Assembly (NCBI GenBank): GCA_023396415.1
Contig: JAEWWJ010000066.1
Coordinates: forward strand, 1-37,402
Reading direction: 5' to 3'
DNA length: 37,402 nt
DNA from: Bacteroidota bacterium
GTDB taxonomy: Bacteria > Bacteroidota > Bacteroidia > Bacteroidales > F082
Below are positions 24,739 through 32,363 of the stretch, piece by piece. A model generated the notes under the pieces. The model made no database searches, had not been told where the DNA came from, and worked only from the letters and a program-made list of their open reading frames with translations. A program made the position numbers and the translations under genes. Each line of letters begins with the position of its first letter. The stretch's first letter is position 1.

Positions 24739-26322
24739 ATGACGATGAAAAATACACTTGAGAAAATTGCTTCTTTCTTTGTAGTGATAGTCTTACCGGT
24801 TCTGGTTATTTATTTAACAATACATTTTGGATTGCATCGCAACGAGGCACATAAGCCAGTGGTTTCGCTAAAATCGGAAACAACTCCAAAAGTTAACCAC
24901 GGTGAGTTTGCAATATTGCAACAAGATTTTGTAAACCCCAAGGACGTTACCGCGGCCTGTTTATCATGCCACAACAAGCGCGATGATGAATTGATGCAAA
25001 GCACCCACTGGCTTTGGGAACGCGAAGCCGACATCCCGGGCAGAGGTATAGTGAAGATTGGAAAAATGAACATCCACAACAACTTTTGCACAGGAGCACA
25101 AGGCAACAACGGTTCCTGTATGCGATGCCACATTGGTTATGGTTGGGAAGATGAAACTTTCGACTTTAATGATGCCAACAATATTGATTGTTTGGTTTGT
25201 CACGACAAAACCGACACCTACTTTAAACAAAAAGGTATGGCCGGATGGCCTGCCACTGAAGCAACAGCTACCGCCGAGTTTCCAGTGCCGGATTACAACT
25301 ATGTGGCTTCCAATGTGGGCTATCCCGACCGCGACAACTGTGGCGTTTGTCACTTTTATGGAGGCGGTGGAAACAACGTAAAACATGGCGACCTTGAAGA
25401 GGCTCTATTTCACACCAACCGAAAAGTGGATGTGCATATGGGCGAAGACGGTCCAAATATGGTTTGTGTTGACTGCCATGAAGCCCCCAATCACAACATC
25501 AAAGGTCGCTCCTACTCAGTAAGTGCTACCAATACCAACAGATTGCATTGTTACGATTGCCACACTGAAACACCACATAATGATGCCATTCTGGACTATC
25601 ACAACCATAAAGTTGCTTGCCAAACCTGCCATATTCCTGTGTATGCTAAGGTAAACGCAACCACTTTATATTGGGATTGGTCAACAGCAGGACGCCGAGA
25701 CGAAAACGGAAATCCTATCAAAGAATATGATGCGGACCACAATTACAGTTACCTGAGTATTAAAGGCAATTTTGTGTTCGACAATATGGTTACGCCCGAA
25801 TATTATTGGTTCAACGGCACCGTAGATCACATCTTGAACGATGATACCATCAACACATCGCCTGTTCAAATTAACGAATTGTACGGTAATTATGCCGATA
25901 CCAATGCTAAAATTTGGCCTGTAAAAGTGCATCGCGGCAAGCAAGCTTTCGATCCCATCAACAAGCAACTGCTTTCGGTAAAACTTTTTGCCCATGAAAA
26001 AGGTGAAGGTGCCTTTTGGGAAGATCTTGATTGGGAAGAAGCCATCAAACAAGGTATGGAATACAACAAAAGGGATTGGAGTGGCGAGTATGATTTTATC
26101 GAAACTGAGGTGTATTGGCCCCTTAACCACATGGTTTCTGTAAAAGAGGAAACCTTGAGCTGCAAAGATTGTCACATCAGAGAAAAAGGCCGTCTCGAAA
26201 ACCTCAACGACTTTTATCTCCCCGGACGTGATTACAACAAATTACTCGATTTCAGTGGTTTTGCCATCATTATCTTTTCACTTATTGGGGTAATCGTTCA
26301 CGCTGTTCTCCGTATTTTCTAA
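24739..26322 (+). CDS. Octaheme c-type cytochrome, tetrathionate reductase family
   Basis: The 527-residue protein has eight CXXCH heme sites, at residues 74, 127, 151, 201, 243, 271, 294 and 475. A membrane span lies at each end (about 12-31 and 505-524), so the heme domain is held on the periplasmic side by two anchors. The first seven hemes are clustered; the eighth follows a gap of about 180 residues. This pattern fits the octaheme tetrathionate reductase (OTR) family. Shewanella OTR reduces tetrathionate, and also nitrite and hydroxylamine in vitro. The next gene is a b-type cytochrome (19-base gap), a likely quinol-oxidising partner. Family is well supported; substrate and direction are inference, with the rhodanese neighbours favouring a sulfur compound. 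Confidence 0.88.
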   Translation: MTMKNTLEKIASFFVVIVLPVLVIYLTIHFGLHRNEAHKPVVSLKSETTPKVNHGEFAILQQDFVNPKDVTAACLSCHNKRDDELMQSTHWLWEREADIPGRGIVKIGKMNIHNNFCTGAQGNNGSCMRCHIGYGWEDETFDFNDANNIDCLVCHDKTDTYFKQKGMAGWPATEATATAEFPVPDYNYVASNVGYPDRDNCGVCHFYGGGGNNVKHGDLEEALFHTNRKVDVHMGEDGPNMVCVDCHEAPNHNIKGRSYSVSATNTNRLHCYDCHTETPHNDAILDYHNHKVACQTCHIPVYAKVNATTLYWDWSTAGRRDENGNPIKEYDADHNYSYLSIKGNFVFDNMVTPEYYWFNGTVDHILNDDTINTSPVQINELYGNYADTNAKIWPVKVHRGKQAFDPINKQLLSVKLFAHEKGEGAFWEDLDWEEAIKQGMEYNKRDWSGEYDFIETEVYWPLNHMVSVKEETLSCKDCHIREKGRLENLNDFYLPGRDYNKLLDFSGFAIIIFSLIGVIVHAVLRIF

Positions 26323-26341
26323 TTAAAAAACCGTAACTATC

Positions 26342-26971
26342 ATGGAATATAAAAAACAATATCTCTACAGTAAATTTGAAAGATTTTGGCATTGGACCCA
26401 AATGTTGCTCGTGCTGTTGCTAACCCTCACCGGATTTGAAATTCATGGCAACTACCAAATTTTTGGATTTGAAAACTCTGTTCGATTGCACAACGCATCG
26501 GCATGGTCGTTCATGGGTTTGGCTTTAGTTTCTATCTTTTGGATGCTTGTTTCAAGGCAGTACCTCAACTTTATCCCTACCCGAAAAAAACTGAAAGAAC
26601 AGATTCAGTATTACACCTCCGGTATCTTTAAAGGAATGCCCCATCCGACGCATAAAACCCTTTACAACAAGCTAAACCCTTTACAACGTATCACTTACGC
26701 CGGATTGCTAATATTAATTTTCCCTGTTCAAATCATCACAGGCCTTGCTTATATGTACTATCATTATCCGCAAAATCCTATTGATGCCACCGGTTTAACG
26801 CTTGCTGTGTATGCGCACACCATTGGCGCGTTTATGGTGATTGCCTTTGTCATTGTGCATGTGTATATGACCACAACCGGTTACAGTGTTTCGGCCAACG
26901 TGAAAGCCATGATTTCGGGTTATGAAAAAGAACCTGAAACAGAAAATAAAACAGAAGCCATCAAAGAATAA
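26342..26971 (+). CDS. b-type cytochrome, quinone-linked membrane subunit
   Basis: The 209-residue protein has four membrane spans (about residues 18-36, 52-72, 115-138 and 155-178) and resembles the cytochrome b561 / hydrogenase and thiosulfate reductase cytochrome b group. Likely heme b ligands are His17 (RFWHWTQ), His50 (VRLHNAS), His159 (YAHTIGAF) and His173 (IVHVYMT). It should take electrons from quinol and pass them to the octaheme cytochrome upstream. It is the second gene of the operon. The exact subfamily is not settled. Confidence 0.85.
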   Translation: MEYKKQYLYSKFERFWHWTQMLLVLLLTLTGFEIHGNYQIFGFENSVRLHNASAWSFMGLALVSIFWMLVSRQYLNFIPTRKKLKEQIQYYTSGIFKGMPHPTHKTLYNKLNPLQRITYAGLLILIFPVQIITGLAYMYYHYPQNPIDATGLTLAVYAHTIGAFMVIAFVIVHVYMTTTGYSVSANVKAMISGYEKEPETENKTEAIKE

Positions 26972-26997
26972 CTACAATCATTAAAGAAATAAGACCC

Positions 26998-27510
26998 ATG
27001 AAAAAAATTGTTATCGCATTTATGAGCCTTTTGCTGTTGGTCTCCTGCGGCAAACAAGAATACCAATCTGTTGACGAGATGGTGGACAACGCCTTGAAAA
27101 CGGTTCAACTTATTACGCCTGAAGAATTACACGCCTTGATGAACGGCGATGGCGAAGAAGTTTACACCTTAATTGATGTGCGCCAAGAAATTGAACATTA
27201 CTACGGCTTCATTCCCGGCTCGGTGAACGTTGCCCGAGGAAGCCTCGAATTTAATATCAACGATGAAGCCTATTGGGAACATGTTGGTCTATACATGCCA
27301 CTCAAAGACGAAAAAATCATCGTGTATTGCAAAAAAGGTCAACGTGGTATTCTTGCCGCTGAAACACTCACCAAATTGGGCTATACCAAAGTGTACGCTT
27401 TAGAAGGAGGTTGGAAAAAATGGGAAATTACCTATCCCGATCTTTTTGACAAAGACCTGAGCAAATTAGGAGGAAATTCAAGTGCCCCTGCATCAAGCGG
27501 AGGCTGTTAA
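26998..27510 (+). CDS. Rhodanese-domain lipoprotein with C-terminal SSGGC tail
   Basis: The 170-residue protein has a lipobox (LVSC, Cys17) and a single rhodanese domain (about residues 38-147). The active-site cysteine is Cys111 in YCKKGQRG, and LIDVRQEIEHYYGFIPGSVNV is the conserved N-terminal part of the fold. After the domain, a flexible Gly/Ser/Ala/Pro tail ends in Ser-Ser-Gly-Gly-Cys, so the very last residue (170) is a cysteine. It should sit on the periplasmic face of a membrane and move sulfane sulfur. The tail recalls the swinging GGCGG carrier arm of SoxY, though the similarity is only in the motif. Third gene of the operon. Confidence 0.9.
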   Translation: MKKIVIAFMSLLLLVSCGKQEYQSVDEMVDNALKTVQLITPEELHALMNGDGEEVYTLIDVRQEIEHYYGFIPGSVNVARGSLEFNINDEAYWEHVGLYMPLKDEKIIVYCKKGQRGILAAETLTKLGYTKVYALEGGWKKWEITYPDLFDKDLSKLGGNSSAPASSGGC

Positions 27511-27557
27511 TCATTAGAAATATAATCATCATTACCCACAAATTAATTTAATTACCC

Positions 27558-28511
27558 ATGAAAAAATTCTCATTTTATTTTATCGCGCTCTTTTTGTTGC
27601 CAACTTTGGTACTTACAAGCTGCAAAAAAGAAAACGAAGAAACCTTTGATGCACAAAAAGAACTCACAACACACCTCGTTGCACAAAACCTCGACCTGAA
27701 CACCATTTTAGATGGTTTTGTGATGACGCCTCCCGAAAATGGCGATGTTTCTAACAAATACGTCATTGACATCCGCACTGCTGACGAGTTTGCAACAGGG
27801 CATATTACCGGAGCTCATCGTACCGATTGGGCCAACATCTTGGTTGAAGCTGCCAAAGCCGACAAAGACATCCTCGTTGTTTGCAAAACAGGACAAACAG
27901 CAACCTACGCCTCCACTTTGTTGCGTCTTGCAGGTTACAAAACCTCCAAAGCTTTGAAATGGGGAATGAGTGGTTGGAATGCCAGCCTCGATATTTGGTC
28001 AGCAAACACTGGCGACATCGCCGTAGGTCATGCCAATTGGTCAACAGAAGCTGCACCTACTAACCTTACCTACAGCAGCCCAAAATTTAGCTCCACCTCC
28101 ACCACTCCCTCCGAAATTTTAAAAGAACGCGTTGCAGCTGTTCTTGCCGAAGGGTTCAGAAGTGTATCACCTACCGAAGTGCTCGACAATGCCGGAAACT
28201 ATTTTATCAACAACTATTTTAGCGACGCCGACTATACCAATTTTGGTCATATCAAAGGTGCTTACAGAATCAACCCTTTGTTGGTAAGCGACGGGCAAGT
28301 GAATTTCCTTGATCCTTCCAAAACAATTACAACCTATTGCTATACCGGACAAACTTCGGGTGCTATTACCGCTTATTTGCGTGTGATTGGCTACGATGCC
28401 AAAAGTATAATGTTTGGAATGAACAAATTTAACCACTCCAGTACTGCTTGGACTTCCAACAAATGGACATCAAACATGGCCAAAAATTTACCCATCGTTA
28501 CCGGAAATTAA
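27558..28511 (+). CDS. Double-rhodanese lipoprotein
   Basis: The 317-residue protein has a lipobox (LTSC, Cys22) and two rhodanese domains. The first (about residues 45-147) has VIDIRTADEFATGHITGAH and the active-site cysteine Cys109 in CKTGQTA. The second (about 185-305) has GHIKGAYRINP and Cys261 in CYTGQTS. Both halves keep a catalytic cysteine, unlike classical double-domain sulfurtransferases in which one half is inactive. The two loops are alike (C-x-TGQT), suggesting an internal duplication. The linker of about 40 residues is Thr/Ser-rich. Periplasmic, lipid-anchored sulfur transfer is likely. Fourth gene of the operon. Confidence 0.88.
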   Translation: MKKFSFYFIALFLLPTLVLTSCKKENEETFDAQKELTTHLVAQNLDLNTILDGFVMTPPENGDVSNKYVIDIRTADEFATGHITGAHRTDWANILVEAAKADKDILVVCKTGQTATYASTLLRLAGYKTSKALKWGMSGWNASLDIWSANTGDIAVGHANWSTEAAPTNLTYSSPKFSSTSTTPSEILKERVAAVLAEGFRSVSPTEVLDNAGNYFINNYFSDADYTNFGHIKGAYRINPLLVSDGQVNFLDPSKTITTYCYTGQTSGAITAYLRVIGYDAKSIMFGMNKFNHSSTAWTSNKWTSNMAKNLPIVTGN

Positions 28512-28544
28512 TTCTTTTGATTTCAGCTATAAAGTATCATTATA

Positions 28545-29561
28545 ATGAAAAAAATCACAAAAATCCTTATGGCACTTATTGCTCTCGGCTCGATGCAGCT
28601 GAGGGCACAAGGCTGTGGCGGGCCCGTTTCCGATGAAGGACTGAAAATGTTTGGCTTTGCTCAAGCACAGTACGAGTATAAAATGGAAGATCCTACCAAC
28701 AAAAATTCCTTCACCTTTGAAAGGGTCAGAATTGGTGCACAAGGCGCCATCCCCTACGACTTCTCCTACTATGTGGTGCTCGAGTTAAGCCCTTTTATCG
28801 CTCCAAATCCTTACTTGCTCGATGCTTTTATCAGCTACAACCGTTTCGATTGGGCCAGGGTAAGCCTCGGCTCGTTTAAAACACCTTTCGGACTTGAAAC
28901 CAATACCGCTTGTAACGGGCTTTCAACCGTTAACCGCTCAACAGCAACCCTTCAAATGGTGGCGCCTTTCCGCGATTTGGGTATGGTTTTCATGGGAGGA
29001 AACGAAAACACCTTCCTTACTTACCAACTTGGAATCATGAATGGCAGCGGTTTGGGCCGTTTCGACAATAACACCAAGAAAGACATCGTTGGACGCGTTG
29101 TTTTTAAACCTTTCGAGCAGTTGAAAGTGGGCGGTAGCTTCCGTTATGGCTATCCATCATTGAACAACATCAAAGATACAAGAACAACTTTTGGCGTTGA
29201 GCTTCAAGGAAAAGTGGATAATTTTACCCTAATGGGAGAATATATCATTGACGAAGGCGACTACAATCGCGACCTCGGTGGCGGATGCAGCGGCAATCTG
29301 ATTGAGCTTGGAAACAAAAGAAGTGGTGGATATGTTACAGCTTCCTACAACTTTGAAACCATTAAACTCGAGCCTGTGGTAAAATTCGATTTCTTCGACT
29401 CCGGCAACAGTGCCAAGTACAAAGAAAACAATATCACCGTTGGTTTAAACTACAATTTCAACGACTGGACACGCTTACAGGCCAACTACGTTTACCGTGC
29501 CGAAGAACCTATTGAGCAGAACAACGACGAATTTGTACTTCAATTACAAGTTAAATTTTAA
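28545..29561 (+). CDS. Outer membrane porin, OprO/OprP-like
   Basis: The 338-residue protein has a signal peptide (about residues 1-21, ending LRAQ) and a beta-barrel of about 16 strands that ends in phenylalanine (LQLQVKF). The segments FTFERVRIGAQGAIPYDFSYYVVLE and ARVSLGSFKTPFGLE are typical of phosphate-selective porin O/P relatives in Bacteroidota. Placed within the sulfur operon, it may admit an anionic sulfur substrate such as tetrathionate or thiosulfate; that is inference. The start of the mature protein has GCGG, probably by chance. Confidence 0.82.
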   Translation: MKKITKILMALIALGSMQLRAQGCGGPVSDEGLKMFGFAQAQYEYKMEDPTNKNSFTFERVRIGAQGAIPYDFSYYVVLELSPFIAPNPYLLDAFISYNRFDWARVSLGSFKTPFGLETNTACNGLSTVNRSTATLQMVAPFRDLGMVFMGGNENTFLTYQLGIMNGSGLGRFDNNTKKDIVGRVVFKPFEQLKVGGSFRYGYPSLNNIKDTRTTFGVELQGKVDNFTLMGEYIIDEGDYNRDLGGGCSGNLIELGNKRSGGYVTASYNFETIKLEPVVKFDFFDSGNSAKYKENNITVGLNYNFNDWTRLQANYVYRAEEPIEQNNDEFVLQLQVKF

Positions 29562-29571
29562 TCTATAAAAA

Positions 29572-30417
29572 ATGAAAAAAATCACTCTAACATTTGGACT
29601 CATTATAGCTTTCGTTATTGGCAGCTTTGCGCAAGACCTTATCTCGGTAGCCGATTTGTCCAAAGAACTTAAAAACCCTGACTACATCCTTGTTTCAGGT
29701 GAAATAGAAACTGAATATGCTAAAGTTCATATCACCGGTTCAGTGAATGTTTCCTATAAAGCTTTCTTTAAACCCGGCGATATTGAAGGATTGTTGATTG
29801 ACAACAACGAAATTGCCAAAATTTTAGGCGACAATGGCATTTCAGAAAAGAAAACCATCGTGCTTTATGATGAAGGCTCAATGAAATATGCAGGAAGGTT
29901 GTATTTCATCCTGAAATATATGGGTGCACCTATGGTTAAAATTTTGGATGGTGGCCTCGAAGCTTGGAAAGCAGGCAGAAAACCTGTGACCAAAAACCCT
30001 ACCAACGTTTCCAAAACCACCTTTACCCCTAAAGTAAACAACGCCCTTATGGCGAGCATGGCCGATGTTAAAGCCGCCAAAGGCAAAGCCGATGTGGTGT
30101 TGGTTGACAGCCGCGAAGCCGGTGAATTTAAAGGATTGGAAAACAAAAGTACTGGTCATTTGCCCGGTGCCATTAACTTAGATCACACCACTTTGATTGA
30201 TGCCAAACACCTTTTGAAACCTAAGGCTGAAATTGAAAAAATGTTGACGGCAATGGGTATCACAAAAGATAAAACCATCATCTTATATTGCTCAACAGGC
30301 GTTCGCTCCAGTAAGGAATATTTTGTCCTGACTTCTGTTCTTGGATATCCAAAAGTAAAAGTCTTCGATGGAGGCTACAACGAATGGAAAGCAGCTAGCA
30401 ATGAAATTGTAAAATAA
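29572..30417 (+). CDS. Exported sulfurtransferase with two rhodanese domains
   Basis: The 281-residue protein has a signal peptide (about residues 1-20, ending SFA-Q) and two rhodanese domains. In the first (about 22-138) aspartate (Asp100, LYDEGSM) takes the place of the catalytic cysteine. In the second (about 160-275) the active cysteine is Cys240 in YCSTGVRSS. This inactive-then-active layout is that of thiosulfate:cyanide or 3-mercaptopyruvate sulfurtransferases. The export signal and place in the operon suggest transfer of sulfane sulfur in the periplasm. Last gene of the operon, followed by a terminator. Confidence 0.9.
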   Translation: MKKITLTFGLIIAFVIGSFAQDLISVADLSKELKNPDYILVSGEIETEYAKVHITGSVNVSYKAFFKPGDIEGLLIDNNEIAKILGDNGISEKKTIVLYDEGSMKYAGRLYFILKYMGAPMVKILDGGLEAWKAGRKPVTKNPTNVSKTTFTPKVNNALMASMADVKAAKGKADVVLVDSREAGEFKGLENKSTGHLPGAINLDHTTLIDAKHLLKPKAEIEKMLTAMGITKDKTIILYCSTGVRSSKEYFVLTSVLGYPKVKVFDGGYNEWKAASNEIVK

Positions 30418-30442
30418 TTCGCATTTGAATTTTGGTTCTTTT

Positions 30443-30478
30443 AAAAGACCCCTTCATCTTTGGTTGTTGGGGTCTTTT
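30443..30478 (+). terminator. Intrinsic terminator of the sulfur-respiration operon
   Basis: A 10-bp perfect stem (aaaagacccc at 30443-30452, ggggtctttt at 30469-30478) has a 16-base loop. It lies 25 bases after the last sulfurtransferase stop codon and closes the transcript. Confidence 0.85.
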
Positions 30479-30505
30479 CTTTATCCCACCAAGCCTGGGT
30501 TTGCT

Positions 30506-30513
30506 TATTTTTG
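30506..30513 (+). promoter_or_regulatory. Candidate -7 element for the TonB-C-domain gene
   Basis: TATTTTTG, followed by C, is an exact TAnnTTTG match 17 bases before the ATG at 30531. This supports that ATG over the upstream ATG at 30432, which lies before the terminator. Confidence 0.5.
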
Positions 30514-30530
30514 CACAAAATATTTCCATT

Positions 30531-30962
30531 ATGGCCGATCCAAAAAAACGTAAATTCCTCAACCTGCCTCAATATCCGGGAGGTAAAACAGCTTACAGTG
30601 AGTTTCTCCGCAACAACCTCAAATATCCAAAAGAAGCCTTAGATGCTCAGGTTGAAGGAACTGTGATTGTAGAGTTTGATATTGATGACAACGGCAAAGT
30701 GCATCAGCCTAGAATTATCAAAGGTATTGGCCACGGCTGCGATGAAGAGGCTGTACGTGTGGTGAATTTGTTGCGCTATCAAAAAGTAAAAAATATGGGC
30801 GTGAGGGTAAGAAGCACCACCAAAACGAACATCCACTTCAAGCTGCCCACTGAAGCCACTTTAAATTATTCCATCACCACCTCGGCTCATGCAAAACAGG
30901 AAAACAAGCCCGATGAAGCACCCAAACAAGCTGTGGTATACAACTATACCATTGAATTTTAA
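30531..30962 (+). CDS. Short soluble TonB C-terminal-domain protein
   Basis: Starting at 30531 gives 143 residues. The open frame begins at 30432, but its first 33 residues overlap the terminator. The domain (about residues 10-105) is the TonB C-terminal fold: YPGGKTAYSEFLRNNLKYPKEALDAQVEGTVIVEFDIDDNGKV, then a VRVVNLLRY helix. No membrane span or signal peptide is present, so it is not a normal energy transducer. It may be a regulatory or adaptor relative. The C-terminal tail (about 110-143) is unmatched and ends NYTIEF. Confidence 0.75.
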   Translation: MADPKKRKFLNLPQYPGGKTAYSEFLRNNLKYPKEALDAQVEGTVIVEFDIDDNGKVHQPRIIKGIGHGCDEEAVRVVNLLRYQKVKNMGVRVRSTTKTNIHFKLPTEATLNYSITTSAHAKQENKPDEAPKQAVVYNYTIEF

Positions 30963-31061
30963 GGAGATCAAAACAATCCACCACATCTATTCTTTGTACA
31001 TCACAACCAAAGCTTCAACATTATTTTAAGCAGAACTCACTATTTTGTAACCAAAGTGGAC

Positions 31062-31069
31062 TACATTTG
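31062..31069 (+). promoter_or_regulatory. Candidate -7 element for the aspartyl protease gene
   Basis: TACATTTG is an exact TAnnTTTG match 31 bases before the ATG at 31101. A TTTG lies 14 bases upstream, closer than usual. Confidence 0.4.
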
Positions 31070-31100
31070 TCAGTAAGATCTATGAATATGATCCAATACG

Positions 31101-32348
31101 ATGCTTACAAAATATTTTAAAATATCTATTTTTTACAAAATCCTACTGCTGATTTTTTGTTTGCTTCAAGGGTTGGTTGCACAAAGCCAATTTATTGGTT
31201 ATAAGATAGATGACTCAGAAAAAAGATCGGCTTTCCCCTTCGAGTACATCAACAACCTTTTGATTGTGCCGGTGTTGATGAACGACAGCATTACCATGAA
31301 ATTTATTCTCGACACCGGAGTGCGTACCACCTTGCTTACCGAAGGCAACGACCATCATTTGGATGTGGCCTACAACAGAACGGTTAAAATAAATGGGTTG
31401 GGTTCAGCCGGCGAAATTGAAGCTTATGTGGCGAGCGGCGTCAAATTGCAGTTACCGGGAATCACTGGCCGCGGACAAACGCTCATTGTTTTGGGCAAAG
31501 ACTATCTCAATCTTCGTAGCCATATCGGTCAAGAGGTTCATGGGATTTTAGGGTACGATTTTTTTAATCATTTTGTTGTCAAGATAGATTACACCTCACA
31601 AAAGATTACCGTTTACGAAAGCGATAGTTTCAAGCCATCTCGCCGTTTTAGTTCATTTCCTATTCAGCTCGTCGGAGGACGACCCTACCTAAATGCATCC
31701 ATCACACAGAGCGATGGAAGCCATGTATCAGGAAGTTTTTTGATTGACACCGGTGCCAGCCACAGCCTGTTGCTCGAGGCCGACAACTCCAACAGCCTCA
31801 CAATTCCTGAAAAAACCTTACCTACCATTGTCGGCTGGGGCCTTTCCGGACCTCTTGATGGAGAAATAGGGAGAATCAAACTTTTTTCGCTTGGAAAATT
31901 TACTTTTAGAAACGCTTTGGTGTCGTATGGCTCATGTATGCAGTCCATTGCAAAGGCAGTTCCCGACCGCCTGGGATCAATAGGCGGTGAATTGCTGAGC
32001 CGCTACACTTTAATCCTCGATTATCAATCGGAAAAACTCTATTTAAAAAAGAATGCACATTACCGGCGTGGCTTCAGCCACAACAAAAGCGGTCTCGATT
32101 TGGTGGCAGAAGGTCCTTATTTCAAAACCTTTCGGGTTGTGCATGTGATTGCAGGGTCGGCAGCCGAAGAAAACGGGTTTCAACTTGGCGATGTCATTGT
32201 AGCCATTAACGGAAAAGGGGCAGGACAGCTAACCCTTGATGAAATACAAGGAATTTTTCGTTCAGAAAACGCACATACGCTTCAAATGGTTGTGCTTCGC
32301 GAGGGTCAATACCTCAGCATCACCTTTCGGCTTAAAAACTTGATTTAA
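31101..32348 (+). CDS. Exported protein with two aspartyl-protease domains and a PDZ domain
   Basis: The 415-residue protein has a signal peptide (about residues 8-28), then two retropepsin-like aspartyl protease domains. The first has FILDTGVRTT (about residues 68-77), and the second has FLIDTGASHS (about 213-222). A PDZ domain follows at about 330-410 (GSAAEENGFQLGDVIVAINGKGAGQL). Both halves keep the DTG catalytic aspartate, so the two could form one active site within a single chain. It should act in the periplasm. Substrate is unknown. It is convergent with the OmpA-like gene, with a gap of 15 bases. Confidence 0.87.
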   Translation: MLTKYFKISIFYKILLLIFCLLQGLVAQSQFIGYKIDDSEKRSAFPFEYINNLLIVPVLMNDSITMKFILDTGVRTTLLTEGNDHHLDVAYNRTVKINGLGSAGEIEAYVASGVKLQLPGITGRGQTLIVLGKDYLNLRSHIGQEVHGILGYDFFNHFVVKIDYTSQKITVYESDSFKPSRRFSSFPIQLVGGRPYLNASITQSDGSHVSGSFLIDTGASHSLLLEADNSNSLTIPEKTLPTIVGWGLSGPLDGEIGRIKLFSLGKFTFRNALVSYGSCMQSIAKAVPDRLGSIGGELLSRYTLILDYQSEKLYLKKNAHYRRGFSHNKSGLDLVAEGPYFKTFRVVHVIAGSAAEENGFQLGDVIVAINGKGAGQLTLDEIQGIFRSENAHTLQMVVLREGQYLSITFRLKNLI

Positions 32349-32363
32349 AACGTTTTTTAGTCG

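Noticed and set aside
24964..26175. Long minus-strand open frames opposite the octaheme cytochrome
   Set aside because: They mirror the codon structure of the cytochrome gene and have no family resemblance or start signals.
30432..30530. Upstream start of the TonB-C-domain protein at 30432
   Set aside because: The extension crosses the terminator of the sulfur operon and lies upstream of the best promoter element.
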